Positions 1 to 12,588 of a stretch of 64,000 nucleotides of DNA are shown one piece after another (positions within the stretch are counted from its first letter, which is position 1; each line of letters opens with the position of its first letter). Below the pieces are notes generated by a model. That model did no database searches. It saw only the letters and a list, made by a program, of their open reading frames with translations, and was not told the DNA's origin. The stretch is taken from positions 310,001 to 374,000 of the forward strand of contig BPQB01000018.1 in assembly GCA_019973155.2 (NCBI GenBank), in the 5' to 3' direction. The stretch comes from Phanerochaete sordida. Lineage: Eukaryota; Basidiomycota; Agaricomycetes; Polyporales; Phanerochaetaceae. Made by a program: the position numbers and the translations under genes.

Positions 1-1002
1 GGTTAGTCTAAAACTCAATCGCTCCATTCTTCAGCTGACCGCGCAAACTGCGCACTTTTTCTAGCGCGCGTTCGCTACAACGTCCGCGGGCATCGAAGGC
101 GGCAAGAACCTGGCCGAGTCCGCCCAGGATCTCGAGAGGACGCGCAAGGCAATTAGCGTTCAATTGGCCGAGTTTGATGGCGTCAAGAAGTCCCTCATGC
201 GTGATTTGCAGAACCGCTGCGAGAAGGTGCGTTTGCGCGCTCCGCTTTGATACGCCGTCTGGGGTATTCATGGTCGTGTGCCAGGTTGTCGAGCTCGAAA
301 TCCAGCTCGACGAGATCAAGGAGCAGTACAACAATGTCATCCGCAACAGCAACAGCAAGGCGCAGCAGAAGAAGATGGCCTTCTTGGAGCGCAACCTGGA
401 GCAGCTCACGCTTGTGCAGAAGCAGGTGCGCTTGCACCCTGTGGGTCAGATGACGCTCGGTGACCTGACTTGTCCCGTAGCTCGTGGACCAGAACTCGGC
501 TCTGAAGAAGGAGGCTGGCATCGCCGAGCGCAAGCTGCTTGCGCGTAACGAGCGGATCCAGAACCTCGAGGCGCTCCTGCAGGACGCCGATCGCCGGTTG
601 GCCATCCAGAACCAGAAGTTTGAGGCACAGCTGCAGCAGGTGAAGGAGCGCCTGGACCAGGCGCGGGCGCAGAAGGCCGCGGTGTCGTCGCCGCTGAGCT
701 TTGGACGGATCGCCAAGCCGCTGCGCGGGGGCGGGGGCGCGGCGCCGACGAACGCTGGGTCGACGAGCCCGCCGGTCGGGGCGAGCGGCGCGAACCCGCT
801 TGCGCGGCTGCAGAACGACGAGAGGTAAGCGAGACGTCGGTCTTCGGTGATGGCAGGGTGCTGACGGGCGTGGTTGTCGTTTGTTTGTACAGCTCATCGG
901 GATGTAAGTGGGCTGCTGTTCGGGGGTCGGGTACGGGGCGCGCTAACGGTGTTACTCCCTGCAGCGAAGCGGGCGTCGTGGTTCTTCAACTCGTCACGGT
1001 AA
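1..1002 (+). CDS. Kinesin-1 heavy chain, C-terminal part (5' end outside window)
   Basis: Plus-end-directed microtubule motor for organelle and vesicle transport; only the stalk end and tail are present. Visible exons are 65-226, 285-425, 481-824, 893-903 and 965-1002; bases 2-64 look like the end of an intron. The protein is a heptad-rich coiled coil followed by the tail motif GRIAKPLRGG, the IAK autoinhibition motif of conventional kinesins, which is the basis for the family call. A low-complexity Gly/Pro/Ser stretch follows and the protein ends in SWFFNSSR. The 11-nt exon 893-903 is needed to keep frame into this ending. The motor domain is not in the window, so activity cannot be judged here. 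Confidence 0.88.
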
Positions 1003-1816
1003 AGTTGTGTTCTCTCGCATACCCACACTGGCTGTATCTGTCGCACGTCCCGAATGTTTTATTGTTTAATCGCCCGTCGCTAGGCGTGCCCTTGGCGGCA
1101 GCGAAAAAAGGATCCGCGAACGGAGGAGGTATTTTGCGTCTGGGTCGGGTCGGCCGGACGACAGCCGCGCTGGGGGCTGGCCCGAGGGAGCGGATCCGGT
1201 CGATTATTAGCCTAAAGCGGCAAGCGCGGACGCGGATCTCGCCTGATCTGGGCGGGGGCAGCGACGGCGGACGTGACACGTGGCAACGGCCGCGACGCGC
1301 GATTGGTTTCAGCGGACCCAAATGCTCAACCACATTATTTCCTCCATTTTCGGCCTCTTTCTGGACGGCTGGCGCCCGACGCGCGACTCCTGCACGCCTT
1401 CATTTGGGCGGCCTCCGCCTGTTCCTCCCTCTCTCTCTCCTGGCTCCCTGCGTCTCGCGTACTGCAGGCGTACCGCGACACCGCGACCCGTCTGCCCCGC
1501 TCGTTAGCTACTAATCTGTGAGTCAGCCCGCACGCCACGCACCCCGCCGCGTTGCAGCACCACCACGCCGCTTGACGTACAATAGTCCTCGAGGTCGCCG
1601 CCGGCAGTTTCCTGCTCCTTTTATTCCTTTGACTCCCGCTCTCACCACGCTAGCGCTGTGCTAACCCAAAAACAAGCTTATAATATCCACTAGACGTCTC
1701 CCAGCCTCTATCATCACGGACCAATACCCCACACTCTATAATTGACGACGCTCGCCGCCGTCCGGTACGAGCCTTCATTAATTTCCTCTCCACCTCCACT
1801 CAGCCAACGCCAGGTC
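1003..1816. other. Intergenic: kinesin 3' end and PUF gene promoter/leader
   Basis: About 800 bases with no gene I can support. Frames here are short or shifting. The part from about 1420 to 1800 is pyrimidine-rich, as is common just upstream of fungal start codons, so it probably carries the PUF-gene promoter and 5' leader. No clear TATA box was seen. Confidence 0.5.
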
Positions 1817-4800
1817 ATGGCGCACACTAATAGAAAACATTCCGGAACGTCATCATCCCGCTCAGCAAACCACTCGCCGCTCGCCTCCCCTGGCAACGTA
1901 CGTTCGAATGCCTCACTGTTCGATTCTTGAACCATGCCAATGTCCGCGTGCGCAGACGCACTCTCACAGGAATTTGACGCCAACAGGCCATCTGTTCGGT
2001 GTCGGAATGAGCTCTGGCAACACTTCCAAGACGTCCAACCCGGGGTGGCAGGTGGGCAACGACGGTGCAGCGCGTGAAACCCGCTGATGTCGTTCCTTCT
2101 GCCACAGGCCTGGGGTGCGACTGCTCCCTCGACTCGCAATGCGGCACCCAACGTGTCCGAGTCAACACAGCCGGCGCATCTCGGTTTGCGAGACAGCACC
2201 TGGAACACCGGCCGTGGCGCTGCTGCCAACTGGGAGGAAAGCGCCCAGCGCATGGTGAGGACCCCCCGTCCCGGTGCTCTCCATGCCTCGCTTAGGCTTA
2301 CCGCAATCACAGGATCCTGGTACGGCTGTTAACCTGCGCGGCCCTCGGCAGCGGCACACGAGCACGCACGGGGCAACGCTCGATCACGCTGCGTCGGGCT
2401 TCCCGCAGGTGACGAACTATTCGCCTCAGAGATTCGGCTATAGCGGTGCTGAGTTTCTGTTAACACAGTCTCGCATCTCCACGTCGCCGACGGGTCATTC
2501 GTTCAATGCGACGTCTCCGTTCTCCTCCCAACAGTCTATTCTTCCTTCCGCAGGGCCGTACGACTCCGTCTCCTCCGTCGTTGAAGGCGACTTATCCGTC
2601 GCCATGAGGGGTATGGCCGTCGAGCACGAGCACGGGCTGTCGCAGCATCCCGCTACGACAGCACCAGCCTCGACTCTGGCTGAATCGCATGCCTCGAGGC
2701 AGATAAATCGTCCAGCCCCCCTTGCACAGCCTCAGCGTCCACACTTCCCCACCTTTCCCCAGCCCGACTACTCTGCGTACTATAACAATCCTTCCGCGTA
2801 TCCGTTCGATGCCTACACAACTTCTGACCCCATGTATGGCTCGCCTGCAATGAGCACCGCCAGTCCTTCCTTATATCCTGGAATCCCTGCGCAAGCGATT
2901 CAGCCGCATCCTCCTCCGGACATGCGTAGCCCCCAGTCTGCTTCCTTCTATGATTACAGTGCTTCCGGTCACGTCTCTTCGCAGTACTACTACCCCCCAC
3001 AGCCCATCCTTTACCATGCCCCCCCTCCCGGCTCCGCGCCCGCCGGCGGTGGTCATCACAAGAGGCGCAGCGTGCAGGTAGGTCAGACCGTCCCTCTATC
3101 AGATCCGGCGACTCATCGGACGTGCTAGGTCCCGTACCAGACATCGCCGCTGATGTATTCATCCCCGCAATCTGGGCCTGCGGCGCGTCCGCAGAGCTAC
3201 CACGCGGGCAGCACCCCGATGACCCTCCCTGGCTTGTTCCCGCAGATGCAGATGCCCTCCCCGCACATGGCCAGGGCGCGGCGGCACGAAGACCCGAACG
3301 CGGGCCTACGCAGCGCGCTCCTGGAGGAGTTCCGCAACGCCAAGGACCGCAAGTGGGCGCTCAAGGTGCGTCGCCCCCGCTCCCGGCGTAGCGGGACGTG
3401 CGACTGACGGTCTCGCGAGCTAGGACATCTACGGACACGTGGTCGAGTTCAGCACGGACCAGCACGGCTCGCGGTTCATTCAGCAGAAAATCGAGACGGC
3501 AGACGAGGAGGAGAAGCAGATTATCTTTGACGAGATCATGCCTCTCCATGCGCTCAGGCTCATCCAGGACGTGTTCGGCAACTATGTGAGTCAATCGATC
3601 ATTAGAACTTTAATGTTGTGGGTCGGCTACTTACTAGCTCTGCTTCTGCGCTTCTAGGTCATCCAAAAGTTCTTCGAGCACGGGAACGAGCTTCAGAAGA
3701 GCTTGCTCGCTAAATCTATGGAAGGCAACATCTTGCCGCTTTCGCTGCAGATGTACGGTTGTCGTGTTGTCCAAAAGGTGAGTTCCATACAGTGGGTGTG
3801 TTTCAATAAATCTCACAAGTCATGATCAGGCCATCGAGCATGTGTCTCCCGAGCAGCAGAGCGTCTTCGTGGCGGAACTTGCGGATAGCGTTCTTCGCTG
3901 CGTGAAGGACGCGAACGGCAATCACGTACGCGTCATAAATTACCTCATCGGTCCATACTTACAGCTCGTTGTTCCAGGTTGTCCAACGGCTAATCGAGAG
4001 TGTACCGCCGGAACGTCTGACATTCATCACCGCGTTCCAAGGACACGTCTGCGATCTGGCCACGCACCCCTACGGATGCCGCGTGCTGCAGCGCTGCTTC
4101 GAAAATCTTCCCGACCAGCAGACGCGCGGACTTCTCGCGGAACTGCAAGAGCACTCGCTGCAGCTCATGCAGGACCAGTTCGGCGTACGTGGCTCTCCGC
4201 GACCCGTGCCTTGACCGCCCGCTGAAAGTTTAATCGACAGAACTACGTCATCCAGTTCGTGCTCGAGCACGGCCAGCCGCAGGACCGCGCGACCGTCGTC
4301 TCGAAGCTGCACGGGCAGATGCTGCCCATGTCTCGGCACAAGTTCGCGTCCAACGTGGTCGAAAAGGCCCTCGTCACCGCCGAGCCCAGCAGCCGGCGGG
4401 CGCTGATCGAGGAGATTGTGGCCCTGAGACCAGACGGGTCGAGCCCCATCGTGTCTATGATGAAGGATCAGTTTGCCAGTAAGTGACCCGTCGTGTCGCC
4501 TCGTTGACCGCCGGACTGACCTCGGGCGGTGTGCAGACTACGTCCTGCAGCGGGCGCTCACCGTCGCGGAGCAGGACCAGAAGGAGGCGCTTGTTGATCT
4601 CGTGAAGCCCCAGCTCCAGAACATGCGGAAGTTCTCTCACCACGGAAGGCATCTTGTTGCGAGTAAGTGATACTCTCACAAGCGTTGCTTTCACGGCATG
4701 CTCACCGCTTGCAGTCGAACGCTTAATCCAGAAATGTACTCCAGCGGCGCCCCGGACGCCAGCAACAGCTGAGACGACGGGCGCGCCAGCCGCCACCGAC

Positions 4801-4827
4801 CCGGTTATTCCTTCCTCTCCCAACTAG
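1817..4827 (+). CDS. Pumilio/PUF-family RNA-binding protein
   Basis: Binds short motifs in mRNA 3' UTRs in the cytoplasm and represses or localises the transcripts. Twelve exons: 1817-1897, 1956-2051, 2108-2254, 2313-3077, 3129-3365, 3424-3585, 3658-3777, 3830-3925, 3978-4184, 4241-4478, 4537-4662, 4715-4827; 795 residues. The N-terminal half is disordered, rich in Ser/Pro/Tyr. The C-terminal half has eight PUF repeats. The base-contact residues, repeats 1 to 8, read SR-Q, NY-Q, CR-Q, NH-Q, CR-Q, NY-Q, SN-E, NY-Q. By the known PUF code this is the set that reads UGUAUAUA, as in human PUM1 and yeast Puf3. The start was chosen because the first exon splices in phase into a conserved-looking NPGWQ segment. 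Exon 2 is the least certain. Confidence 0.92.
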
Positions 4828-5359
4828 TCTACTCTGTCACTCTAGTTCAGGACTCGGACTTGTCACGGTAATTTCCCTGCTGCTATTTTCGCACACCACG
4901 CACGAACTCTTACATTATGATCGCACGCAATTTCCAAGGCCCATCTCTATAGCATTATTATAATCGCTCCTCCATTCGTTCACTCTGTTGGATCAGACTC
5001 GCCGGACATTGTCGATACTCACCCGCTCGTTGTTCACGTCGCTATCTCTAGCATTATTATCGTACTCAGGATGTTTAGTCCACCGTTACTGCTGGCTTCA
5101 ATGCAGGGGCTCTCGTGTTTCTAAGCTGTGGCTCGTCACCGCCCCGGTCTGAAGTAAGCTTGCGTTTGTATGCGAGTAAACCTCCCGACTGACGCCCCGA
5201 CTAACCGCGGCTTACGCTTTGACACAAGCGCCCATTGTCGTGGTACTGCTCCGGGCGGCTTCTGCGTTATACGTGTTCACGCTCACCTTCGGCTCCTGCT
5301 CTCTCCCTCCTCTGTGTCTTCCTTACGGGCGCGCCGTCGCCAGCTAGACGTCCTTCGAC
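4828..5359. other. Intergenic between PUF gene and SEC16
   Basis: About 530 bases. The first half is AT-richer and likely holds the PUF 3' UTR; the second half probably carries the SEC16 promoter and leader. I see no gene and no exact UGUAUAUA element in it. Confidence 0.5.
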
Positions 5360-8300
5360 ATGGCAACAGCAGGAGAAGCCTCTGCTCTCTTTGGCGCAGA
5401 GGACTCGGCAGCCGACCCCTTCACTCTCGGTCCTCTCAGCGCCGAGACAGAGCAGCCAGCAGCCGGGCACGATCTGTTCGGCGAACACGACGTCCACTCC
5501 GCGACAGACCTCTTCGGCTCCTCGACAGGCGACGACTTGACCTTTCAAGCGCAGTCCGAAGCCCAGGACCAGGCTTCGTACGAGTACGCGGGCTCGGAGA
5601 ACACTTGGAGCGCGCACGAGACGCAGTATTCCACTGGATATTCCGACCCCGCACAGTATGCTCCCGCGCAGGACAATACGTATTCGCAGCAGAGTGCAGC
5701 GCAGGGCTACGACTCCCAGCAGGGCCAGTGGGCGGGCTATGAGCCTCAGCAGTACAACCCTCCAGGTAACGTCATTGTTGCATGTACGCGTTTCGTCTGT
5801 TCACACTAGCCCTCAGTGAACGGCTCCTACGGCGGATACCCGCATACACCGTCGTATCAGAACACGTCCTATGCCACGACAAATGCTTATGCACCAGCCG
5901 CTCCGGCTACCACGGCACCCTACGCATCCTACGCACCCCCTTCCCATGACACTAATGCCTACAACTCCACGGCGGCAAGCGCGCCAGCACCTGCCGCTTA
6001 CGACCCATACAAGCCAGCAATCACGAATAACGTAGCTCCGCCCTCGCAGGCTGCGTATGCTCCGTACAACCCGTCGCATCCCGCTGTTCAGCAGAGCCCG
6101 TACAGCGTGCCGGTAGCATTGGAGCAGCCGTCCTACGCGTATGTCCCGCCGCCCGCGACCACGAGTTTGCTTGTGCCTCCTGTAGAACCTGCGCAGCCGG
6201 CACGTTCTGCCGCCGCCGCCGAGGCCTACAGACCCAAGACGTTCAATGCGTACGATCCGCCGCTTCCACCGCCCAAGCCTGCTGCGCGGCGCACCCCCGC
6301 GCCTGTCTGGAGTGGATCCCCGGCACAGGCACCCTACGCCTTGCCGACGAGTCCTCCCGCCGGCCGTGCGCCGCCTGCAACACTACCCCCACCACCGCAT
6401 CGCGCGCCCTCCCTACTACCACCTCCGCCCCGGACCGGATCGGCGTTCAGCGACTATGCACCTCCCCCGGTTCGCTCACCTCTGGCTGCCGTGCACCGGA
6501 GTACGCCGCCTCCGCCGCCCCGCGCGGCTGTTCCCCCTGCTGCGCCCCCGCCCAGCAAGGCGTTCTCGCCGCCGCCGAGGGCACCGTCTGCGACGCAGTA
6601 CGCGCTGCCGTCACAGGCAGCCGGACACGCGTACCAACCGAACGGCCATGCATTCCATGCTGCTGAGCCGCCATCCGGGGTGCAGGCTCCTCACCTGCCT
6701 CCTCCACCTCCTAGTGCCGTGGCTGCTTCGTACCAGCCGATCGCCCAGCCTCCTGCAATAGAACAGCACCATGTTGAGCACGAGGTCCACGCCGCCCCTC
6801 TGACCGCAGTACCCGAGGCCCTGTCTGAGCCGCAGACATCGCAAGACTCATTCGATCCTGAGGGTGGTGTGTTTGATGCTGGTGAGGACTTCTGGGGTGA
6901 GGAAGGGCAGCAGCAGGCTGTCGATCATCCGTCCGAGCCTGTGGAGCTGCCACAGTCGGTGCACGAAGGACACGCCGAAGAACTTCCGGTTCAGAACCAC
7001 GCTGGTGTCCACGCTGAAGCAGAGCAGCCGCCTGCAGGCGACGACGCGAAGGCGGGCGTGTTCGAGCCCTCAGCGTCGAACACCGAGATGTCGTGGCCAA
7101 ACGAGTTCAACGCTTCGCAGAACGCCTCGGCGGCGTCCAGCCCTCCAAGGATGAAGTCGCCCCCTGCGCCTCTGCCCCCGAAACCTGCTGCAGAGCCCTA
7201 CGACCCATACAACCCCAGCCGAGTCCCTACGCACCAGTCGAGCCCCCGTGCGCAGACACCAGCCGAGCGGACAAAGTCGCCTGGGAATGCATCCATTCGC
7301 TCGTGGTCGAGTTCCCAGAGAGTGAGCCTGGATCAGGATCGCAGCTCCACCGCATCCAGCCCGTATGCGCCACCACCGCCTCGGATACCCGCCAAGGAGT
7401 CGCCCGTTGTGTCGGCCTACGATCCGTACAACCCTGCGGTGAACCACATCCAGAGGACAGGCTCGCCGTCGAGCTTCTCGCTGCGATCTGTGGGCTCACA
7501 AAGCCAAGATATCCCGGCGCGCGATCCGTATGCGCCTACCACGTCGTCCATCCGAAGTCGGTCGAGCACAAATGGTTCGGTCTTCTCGCATGGCGTCAGT
7601 AGCCCAGAGGACCCGTATGCGCCAGCACGCCAACGACAGGCGTCCGTTGAGAGCTCTTCGTACAGCAGCTTTTCCGCTTTGCGAAGCTATGGCGAAAGCA
7701 CGTCGAGTGTCACCTCTGTGGGGCCGGCTCAGGTCATCAGCTTGTCGGCACCAACTCACACGCCGTACGCGCCCTCGCCGTCTTTGCTTGGGAGCAACGA
7801 TCCACTGGGCCGGACGTCCGTGCGGGTACCTGTCATCAGCTTCGGCTGCGGTGGTAGGCTGGTGACGTGCTTCCACGGAAACTCAGCGTTGAACACTGGC
7901 TTTGACGTTGCAATGTCCTCGAGAGCATCGTCGATAGTCCATGTCCGGCCTCTGCACACTGCAATCCCCCAGTCGGCTCTGGAGACGTCGTCCGCGGCAT
8001 ATCCTGGGCCGTTGTTCGCCGATCCTGGTTCGCCGACCACTACGCTTGTCCGCACGGGCGTGTCGACCCAGACGAAGAACAAGAAGGCGCGAGTTGTCAA
8101 GTACCTCGAGGAGCGTGCTGAGGAGATGTCGCAGGGCATCGGGTACCTGCACCAGGGCAGTGTGGAGGGCTTCCGTGCAGAGGCGAAGCTGGCCATGCTC
8201 AAGCTTCTTAAAGTCATGGTCGAAAACGATGGCAAGCTCTCTGGCAGGCGAGCCTCTACTCATGTGATGTTTTTCGCAAGCACTAACTATCTACTCCAGT

Positions 8301-11042
8301 CCGCAAATCGACTCCGATGTCCGCGCTGCCTTAGTGCCTCATCTCGGCACAGGTGACGCCGCCAGCGAAGCTCTACACGTCCCGGCTCTTGCCTCATCAT
8401 ACCCGGGGCACGGCTCGGCACTATCGCCTGATGACGCGACCATCTCTGTGCACACGCTCCGATCCTCGCAGCTGAATAAGATTCAGCAATTCTTGCTGCG
8501 TGGGGACCGCCGGGCTGCGTATCAGTATGCCGCAGATGAGAAGCTGTGGGCACACGCTATGGTCATTGCGAGCAGCGTCGACAAGGAAGCATGGAAGGAG
8601 GTTGTCACGGAGTTCCTGCGCGCTGAGCTCTCTGGCAAGGAGTCGGCTCTCGGACCACTCCATGCCATGGATTCAAAGTCGGCTCAGAGTGATGGGCGTG
8701 AGCCATTGAAGGTTGCGTATAGCCTCTTTGCTGGTCAAGGCTCTGCCTCAGGTACGAATTCGCATCCATCACCCCTAACTGGAATTGATCATGGTCTTGC
8801 AGTCCAAGAGCTGCTACCTCCCAAGCCTCTCGGCTCGATGACATCCCTGCATGCCATCGCACCTGTGGCTTCTACCTCGACGCCCATGACCGCCAGCTTC
8901 CTGCCTCCCATGCCACCTATGGTACTGCCGAAGGATGTCTTGGCCAAATGGTCAGAAACTGCCGCCATGATAATGTGCAGCAATATGACCACCGAAAGCT
9001 CGTCTGCTCTGACTGCATTGGGTGACCAGCTGGCTGCGAACAACTGGATTGAGGCAGCCCATGTATGGTGTGTCGCAGCGTCTTTGTCTCGTCGTGACTC
9101 GGAATTAATGGTACTCCACTAGCTATCTCTTGTCGCCGCAAACGTCGCTGATAGGAGGGCTTGGGTCGCCGTCTGGCCGCGTGGTACTGTTTGGTTCCGC
9201 CAGCCCACAGGTGCAGCCCAACTTCTGGAAAGACCAGGACCCGATCATCTTCTCGGAGATCGTAGAGTTTGCGCTATCGCTGGCGACTCCTACCAAAGGT
9301 CAAGAGCCCTTCCCCGGCCTGCCACACCTGCAGCCGTACAGGCTTATTCGTGCGGCGTGGCTTGCTGAACTCGGTCATATTGACCACGCGAACAGGTGCG
9401 CATTCGGAACTCCTGGACTCCACCGCGCGATGCTGACATATGCTCTAGGTACTGCGATGCGATCTCGAATTCTCTGAATCGACCTTCGCCGTATCTGAAT
9501 GCCATCTTCGGGGAGCAACTGAAGGGCCTTATAGATCGGCTTACTGCTGCGCCTGTACTTGACAAGTCAGGATCCTGGGCGAAGGTCACTAGGCCAAGTT
9601 TGGATAAGATCGGCGGCTGGTTCGAACGCGGGTTCACCAACTTCATCACGGGCGAAGCGGACTCGCCTAAGCCTGTGGACCAGCACGGGAAGGAACCTAC
9701 ATTCGACGGACCTTTTACGCACTACAGCACGATCTCGTCTGTTGCCAGCTCCGCTGCGCCATCTCCGCAGATGTCAACGGTGAACCTTGCAGATGTTCCG
9801 AACTCTGCGCCCTTCCGGACAGGCTCTGCGGCAGGCTTGCGCCCAGCCGCTGGCAGTCAGATTGCACGGGCGTCTTCCGCAGTCGACTACCTCCGCAGAA
9901 AACCGTCACCCGTCCCACGCGTGTCGTCGGCGAGCGCGATGTCCTCCTCCTTCGGTGATCTTCCTCCCAGGAGCCAGAACCAGTCGCCGTACGGCTACGG
10001 CTATGTGCCCGACGTCACACCCAGGACGGACCGGAGCGGCCTGTCAAACGAGGTCGGCGTGGACGATCAGGTAGACACGCCGTCCGGCCCACCGCTGGGA
10101 ACGTGGTGGGGCGACTCTGGGGCACCCACGCCCACCGCTGCGTCTTTCCACCACCAGCCACCACCACAGTCAGCGGAGGCCTCGTCAGACGGTTTCATCT
10201 CGCTCATGGACGACGTGCCGAGTCCCTACGCGGCCACACCGAGTTATGGGAATGGCGGGCAGCACATGGACGATGTTGACGATGACGACGACCTCGGCCT
10301 TGGCAACAGCACGCGCAAGCCTCAGGCTAAGGCTGGGTCCCCTACGGAAGCCGAGAATAAGCCCGCTGCGCAAGCAACTAAGCCTGAGGCTGCAAAAGAG
10401 GCGGAGAAACCTGGTATGTTTCCTTCGGCCGCTCGGTTCTCACATGGACTGAATTCTCGCTGCAGCAGCGGGTGGAAGTGGATGGTTCTCGATCAGCAAA
10501 CTTTGGAAGCGGAACGACAGCATGCCTGGCCCCGTGAAGGCCAATTTGGGCGACAGCAACAACTTCTACTACGACAAGGAGTTGAAACGCTGGGTGAACA
10601 AAAACGTACGTCACCTGCCCGTTCACATCCTTGATAGTCCTGACCATTCTTCCAGGCTGGCGCCGACGCTGCCCCTCCGCCGCCTCCCTCCGCACCACCT
10701 CGAGCGCAGACCGCTTCTCCGAGTACCGCCACGTTCCGATCGACTGCCGCTCCGCCCACGCCTGGGACGCCGCCCGTGCGCCCCGCGACGGCGATCGACC
10801 TCACGGACGGCCCGCCGAAGAAGCCGCCGATGCGCGTCCGCTCGAACCTCGTCCCGAGCGAGGCGAGCTCCGCGCCGAACACGCCCGCGAGCGCCGGCAT
10901 GCCGCCGCCGCCGCGCCCCGCGTCGTCCATGGACCCGCCCGGGCTGGACGGGCTCCCAACGGGCGGCGCGCGCGCACGCCCCGCCGCGAAGCGCAACGCG
11001 CGCAGCCGCTACGTCGACGTCTTCCAGGAGAACGCGAGTTGA
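5360..11042 (+). CDS. SEC16: SEC16, COPII coat assembly scaffold of ER exit sites
   Basis: Large peripheral ER protein that organises COPII vesicle budding by binding Sec23/24, Sec13/31 and Sar1. Exons: 5360-5765, 5817-8247, 8300-8751, 8803-9067, 9123-9395, 9449-10413, 10466-10605, 10656-11042; 1772 residues. Residues 1-780 are disordered, Pro/Tyr-rich, with recurring PYAP and YDPYNP motifs. The central conserved domain begins near residue 806 (VPVISFGCGGRLVTCF), followed by the ancestral coatomer element (for example LLSPQTSLIGGLGSPS). The C-terminus is Pro-rich with a conserved block ending NNFYYDKELKRWVNK, typical of Sec16. The intron 8248-8299 must use a GC donor to keep the conserved frame. 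Intron 8752-8802 is 51 nt with no in-frame stop, so its retention would be silent for frame. Confidence 0.93.
8248..8299 (+). other. GC-AG intron in SEC16
   Basis: The junction reads CAG|GCGAGC at the 5' end and CTCCAG at the 3' end, with a CTAAC branch-like site at 8283-8287. Splicing here joins LSG to SPQIDSDVRAAL in frame across a conserved stretch; no GT donor nearby does so. Confidence 0.8.
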
Positions 11043-11286
11043 GTTTGGACTGCACGGTTGCATAGACACGTACACGCTCTGTAATGTTATTCGGTCCGGT
11101 GCTCTTTTCCTCGCTAGTTTCCGCCGCCCATGCTTCGTATGCGTACCGGCCGGTTTGTGTTATTCACACCACATGGATAGTCTGCCGCGGATAAAAATGG
11201 ATTCGCTAATTGTGCCTTCTGGCGTACTTCTCATTGGACTACTTTGTATGACGTGTGAAACCACTTCAACTCTGCTCATGACTCGC
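11043..11286. other. Convergent spacer, SEC16 and aldo-keto reductase 1
   Basis: About 245 bases between two 3' ends facing each other. No gene seen; it must contain both polyadenylation regions. Confidence 0.5.
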
Positions 11287-12588
11287 CTAGGCGGACTTGG
11301 GGGGCTTGATGGGCTCCGCCCTGGGCCACTTGTCGAAGTGCCCCGCCATGGTGTACCCGATGTTGTACTCGGTCCCATCGCCCTGCGCACGCCGTCAGCA
11401 ACCGCACGCCCCGCGCAGTACCGGCACTCACGAAGCGGTCATACGGGAAGCCCTTCTCGAGCGGCACGATCCCGTCGAGGCGCGCGATGTGCGCGGGCGT
11501 GAGGTGCAGCTCGAGCGCCTCGAGGTTCGCGCGCAGGTGCGCGACCTTGCGCCCGCCGACGACGGGGAACACGTACGCCGCCTTCTGCATCGTCCACGCG
11601 ATCGCGACGGACGTGATGTGCGCCGCGCCGACCTCCGCCGCGACCTTCTCGAGCTCCGCGCACACCGCGCGCTCCGCCGGCGTGCGCCGCCAGTCGCTGA
11701 AGAGCGAGCGCCCGCCCTCGCCCGACGCCGCGCGCGCCTCTTCCTCTGCGTCCGTGCGGATCTTGCCCCCGCCGAGCACGTTCCACGGCGCGATCGCCAT
11801 GCCTGGCGGGGCCGTCAGCGGGCGGTGAGGAGAGAATATCGCATGCGGGCGTACCCTGGGAGATGCACATCGGGAGGAGGTCGCGCTCGAAGTCGCGGTC
11901 GAGGATGCTCCACTTGCCCTGGTAGATCGCGAAGGGCGTCTTGTGCGCCATGCGCGCGTACGTGTTCGCCTGCGCGACGACCCACGCGGGCGTGTCGCTC
12001 ACGCCGAGATACAGCACCGTGCCCTGCATCACGAGCGCGTGCAGCGCGTCCATGACCTCCTCGACGCTGCTGGTGTAGTCCCACCAGTGCACGTACAGCA
12101 CGTCGACGTACGCCGTGCGCAGCTTGCGCAGCGAGTCCCGCAGCGAGTTCTTCAGCGACTTGGCGTGGTTGCCGACGAAGCAGCTGTGCTGCCCGCCCTT
12201 GCCGCGGTGGTAGTCCGTCGTGTACTTCGTCGCGAGCACGATCTCGTCGCGCAGCCCGCGCGCCTCCATCCACTCGCCGAGGAACTCCTCCGAGCTCTCG
12301 TCCTGGCTGCACGTCCGTCAGCGGCGCGCGCCCCATAATCAATAAACGTGGAGAGACGCACTAGCCGTTCGCGGTGTCGATGAAGTTCCCGCCGGCCTCG
12401 TAGAACGCGTCGAGCAGCGCGAAGCTGCTCGCCTTGTCCATGCTGCCCATGCCGAACTCGGCCCACTTGTCGCCGATGCTCATCGCGCCGAGCTGGATCG
12501 GCGAGACGTGCACGCCGGCGCGTGCGGAGAGCTGCCTGTGGCGGCCGAGGCGCGTCGCAGGCTCAGGGGGCGGGCCGAAGAGGCTCAT
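11287..12588 (-). CDS. Aldo-keto reductase, aryl-alcohol dehydrogenase type (copy 1)
   Basis: NADPH-dependent reductase of aryl aldehydes or related carbonyls, cytosolic; the real substrate is unknown. Exons on the minus strand: 12362-12588, 11855-12306, 11432-11802, 11287-11382; 381 residues. The AKR tetrad is visible: Asp in NFIDTAN, Tyr in GYQDESSEE, Lys in LATKY, and His in LYVHWWD. The cofactor-binding half has [12 protein letters not shown]. The family is known from fungal AAD genes and norsolorinic acid reductase-like proteins. A TATA-like box lies about 75 bases upstream. It is a tandem paralogue of the next gene on the same strand, with the same intron positions and identical lengths of exons 2 and 3 (452 and 371 nt). 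Confidence 0.92.
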
